DNA of 6,744 nt. Source: Lachnospiraceae bacterium UBA1759 (GTDB taxonomy: Bacteria > Bacillota > Clostridia > Lachnospirales > Lachnospiraceae). Both the position numbers and the translations under genes were made by a program. The notes beneath the pieces are model-generated. The model searched no databases. It had not been told where the DNA came from and saw only the letters and a program-made list of their open reading frames with translations. Position 1 is the first letter of the stretch, and each line of letters begins with the position of its first letter. The stretch covers positions 14,876 through 21,619 of the forward strand of contig DCHF01000038.1 of assembly GCA_002315555.1 (NCBI GenBank), given 5' to 3'. Below, piece by piece: positions 5,435 through 6,744 of this stretch.

Positions 5435-5857
5435 ATGCCTACATTTAACCAGTTAGTTAGAAAGGGTAGAGAGACATCTTCGAAGAAGTCTACGGCTCCG
5501 GCTTTACAGAGAGGTTTCAACTCTTTAAAGAAGAAAGCTACCGATACATCTTCTCCGCAGAAGCGTGGTGTTTGCACCGCTGTTAAGACTGCTACTCCCA
5601 AGAAGCCGAACTCAGCTCTTCGTAAAATTGCCAGAGTTCGTCTGTCTAACGGTATCGAAGTTACGAGCTACATCCCGGGCGAAGGTCACAACCTTCAGGA
5701 GCATAGCGTAGTTCTCGTTCGTGGCGGCCGTGTTAAGGACTTACCCGGTACACGTTACCACATCGTAAGAGGTACCCTGGATACCGCCGGCGTTGCAAAC
5801 CGCAAGCAGGCTCGTTCCAAGTACGGTGCTAAGAGACCGAAAGCAGGAAAGAAGTAA
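5435..5857 (+). CDS. rpsL: 30S ribosomal protein S12
   Basis: The 140-residue protein is a complete S12, part of the decoding centre of the small subunit. Seen: MPTFNQLVRKGRET at the start, SPQKRGVCT (40-48), TPKKPNSALRK (54-64), GEGHNLQEHSV, RGGRVKDLPGTRYH, and ARSKYGAKRPK near the end. Compared with E. coli S12 it carries about 13 extra residues before SPQKRGVCT, the form usual in Firmicutes. The residues matching E. coli Lys43 and Lys88 (Met counted as 1) are Lys56 and Lys101, both wild type, so no classic streptomycin-resistance change is seen. Asp102 corresponds to the aspartate that is methylthiolated in E. coli. AGGAGG (5422-5427) lies seven bases before the ATG. It is the first gene of the str operon, with rpsG 164 bases downstream. 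Confidence 0.99.
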   Translation: MPTFNQLVRKGRETSSKKSTAPALQRGFNSLKKKATDTSSPQKRGVCTAVKTATPKKPNSALRKIARVRLSNGIEVTSYIPGEGHNLQEHSVVLVRGGRVKDLPGTRYHIVRGTLDTAGVANRKQARSKYGAKRPKAGKK

Positions 5858-5903
5858 TCATTAAAATTTATCGGAATAATTAATAGTGCGGCATTTCGAA
5901 TTC

Positions 5904-5998
5904 CTATAACAATGGTTGTATAGATTTGGAACAGAAATAAGCGCGAACACTTTTAAGCAAGTGAGTACCGATGAATTAACGCTGTTTATTGTAACAGC
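5904..5998 (+). other. rpsL-rpsG spacer with several short stem-loops
   Basis: The 164-base gap between rpsL and rpsG is AT-rich and holds no gene. Possible hairpins are 5904-5923 (CTAT/ATAG then ACAA/TTGT with one bulged base), 5948-5963 (CACTT/AAGTG, loop TTAAGC) and 5981-5998 (GCTGTT/AACAGC, loop TATTGT), the last ending 8 bases before the rpsG ribosome binding site. In E. coli the spacer between these two genes carries the S7 autoregulatory site. A similar role here is possible, but homology to that site was not shown and the stems are short. Confidence 0.35.
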
Positions 5999-6021
5999 AG
6001 ATAGTTAAGGAGGGAAGTAAC

Positions 6022-6492
6022 GTGCCTAGAAAAGGACATACTCAGAAGAGAGATGTATTAGCAGATCCGTTATACAATGATAAGATCGTTACTAAGCTGA
6101 TCAACAATATCATGTTAGACGGTAAAAAGGGTGTAGCCCAGAAAATCGTTTACGGCGCATTCGAAAGAGTAGAAGCAAAGACCGGCAAGCCGGCGCTTGA
6201 AGTTTTCGAAGCAGCTATGAACAACATTATGCCTGTTCTTGAAGTTAAGGCTAAGCGTGTCGGTGGTGCAACGTACCAGGTACCGATGGAAGTCAAGCCG
6301 GAAAGAAGACAGACTTTAGCACTTCGTTGGCTCACCACCTATTCTCGTAACCGTGGCGAAAAGACCATGGAAGAGAGACTTGCGGGTGAGATCATGGATG
6401 CTTCTAACTCTACCGGTAATGCCGTCAAGAGAAAAGAAGACATGCACAAGATGGCGGATGCAAACAAGGCATTTGCTCATTATCGTTTCTAA
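6022..6492 (+). CDS. rpsG: 30S ribosomal protein S7
   Basis: The 156-residue product has the typical bacterial S7 length. S7 binds the 3' major domain of 16S rRNA, nucleates assembly of the 30S head and contacts E-site tRNA. Seen: MPRKGHTQKRDVLADPLY at the N-terminus; the helix region with INNIMLDGKKGVAQKIVYGA; KRVGGATYQVPMEV (the beta-hairpin region); RRQTLALRWL; and the C-terminal NAVKRKEDMHKMADANKAFAHYRF block. Translation starts at GTG, shown by AAGGAGG (6007-6013) eight bases upstream and by the conserved PRKGH following it. The gene lies between rpsL and fusA as in most bacteria. Confidence 0.99.
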   Translation: MPRKGHTQKRDVLADPLYNDKIVTKLINNIMLDGKKGVAQKIVYGAFERVEAKTGKPALEVFEAAMNNIMPVLEVKAKRVGGATYQVPMEVKPERRQTLALRWLTTYSRNRGEKTMEERLAGEIMDASNSTGNAVKRKEDMHKMADANKAFAHYRF

Positions 6493-6550
6493 TTCACAGT
6501 TTTAAACTGGGACATTTGAAATTCATTTTGAGCGAGAGGAGTTAAAAATT

Positions 6551-6744
6551 ATGGCTAGAGAGTATCCGTTAGAGAGAACCAGAAATATTGGTATCATGGC
6601 CCATATCGATGCAGGTAAGACAACCACTACCGAGCGTATCCTGTATTATACCGGTATCAACTACAAGATCGGTGATACCCATGAAGGTACTGCAACCATG
6701 GACTGGATGGCTCAGGAGCAGGAGCGTGGTATTACCATCACTTC
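6551..6744 (+). CDS. fusA: Translation elongation factor G, N-terminal part (3' end outside window)
   Basis: The first 64 codons plus two bases of EF-G, the GTPase that drives ribosomal translocation, are present. The translation begins MAREYPLERTRNIGIMAH and contains the P-loop AHIDAGKTT (17-25), the GDTHEGTATMDWM stretch and the beginning of switch I, QERGITIT, just before the window ends. The ATG at 6551 has AGGAG (6537-6541) nine bases upstream and lies 58 bases after the rpsG stop, in the classical str order. EF-Tu is expected further downstream. Confidence 0.98.
   Translation, partial: MAREYPLERTRNIGIMAHIDAGKTTTTERILYYTGINYKIGDTHEGTATMDWMAQEQERGITIT

Noticed and set aside
5961..6008. 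Short GTG-started frame of about 15 codons before rpsG, as a possible leader peptide
   Set aside because: It has no ribosome binding site and no regulatory codon run, and its stop overlaps the rpsG ribosome binding site, which is likely by chance.

Overview
The window is a core-genome segment of a Gram-positive bacterium, most likely a member of the Clostridia and probably Lachnospiraceae-like. The reasons are the Firmicutes-type S12 with its insertion before the SPQKRGVCT motif, strong AGGAGG-type ribosome binding sites, consensus TTGACA/TATAAT promoters, and RpoC, S7 and EF-G sequences resembling those of clostridial relatives. This placement rests on recognising protein sequence, not on a search. 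Every substantial gene lies on the plus strand.

Layout: (1) 1-938 is the C-terminal part of rpoC, closed by a very strong intrinsic terminator (968-1000). (2) 1013-5286 is a four-gene sugar-acid block: a sigma-A-type promoter with an AT-rich upstream element, uxaC (uronate isomerase), eda (KDPG aldolase), a 123-nt structured spacer, a PfkB-family kinase that is probably kdgK, and a divergent NIF3/DUF34 metal-binding protein. (3) 5294-6744 is the start of the str operon: a perfect -35/-10 promoter overlapping a terminator-like hairpin, then rpsL (S12), rpsG (S7) and the first 64 codons of fusA (EF-G).

How the genes work together: UxaC isomerises glucuronate or galacturonate to the keto-uronate, KdgK phosphorylates 2-keto-3-deoxygluconate (KDG), and Eda splits KDPG into pyruvate and glyceraldehyde-3-phosphate. 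The reductase and dehydratase steps that link UxaC to KDG are absent from the window and must lie elsewhere or be replaced. The NIF3-like protein has no known step in this pathway.

The most notable points are: the placement of a regulated-looking catabolic cassette between rpoC and rpsL, flanked by terminator-like hairpins; the NIF3-like protein, whose HHP metal motif is changed to HEP; a tandem-hairpin leader in front of the kinase with GGA loops and an internal compensatory base change; and the promoter/terminator overlap at the head of the str operon. No tRNA, rRNA, CRISPR array, insertion sequence or phage gene was seen.
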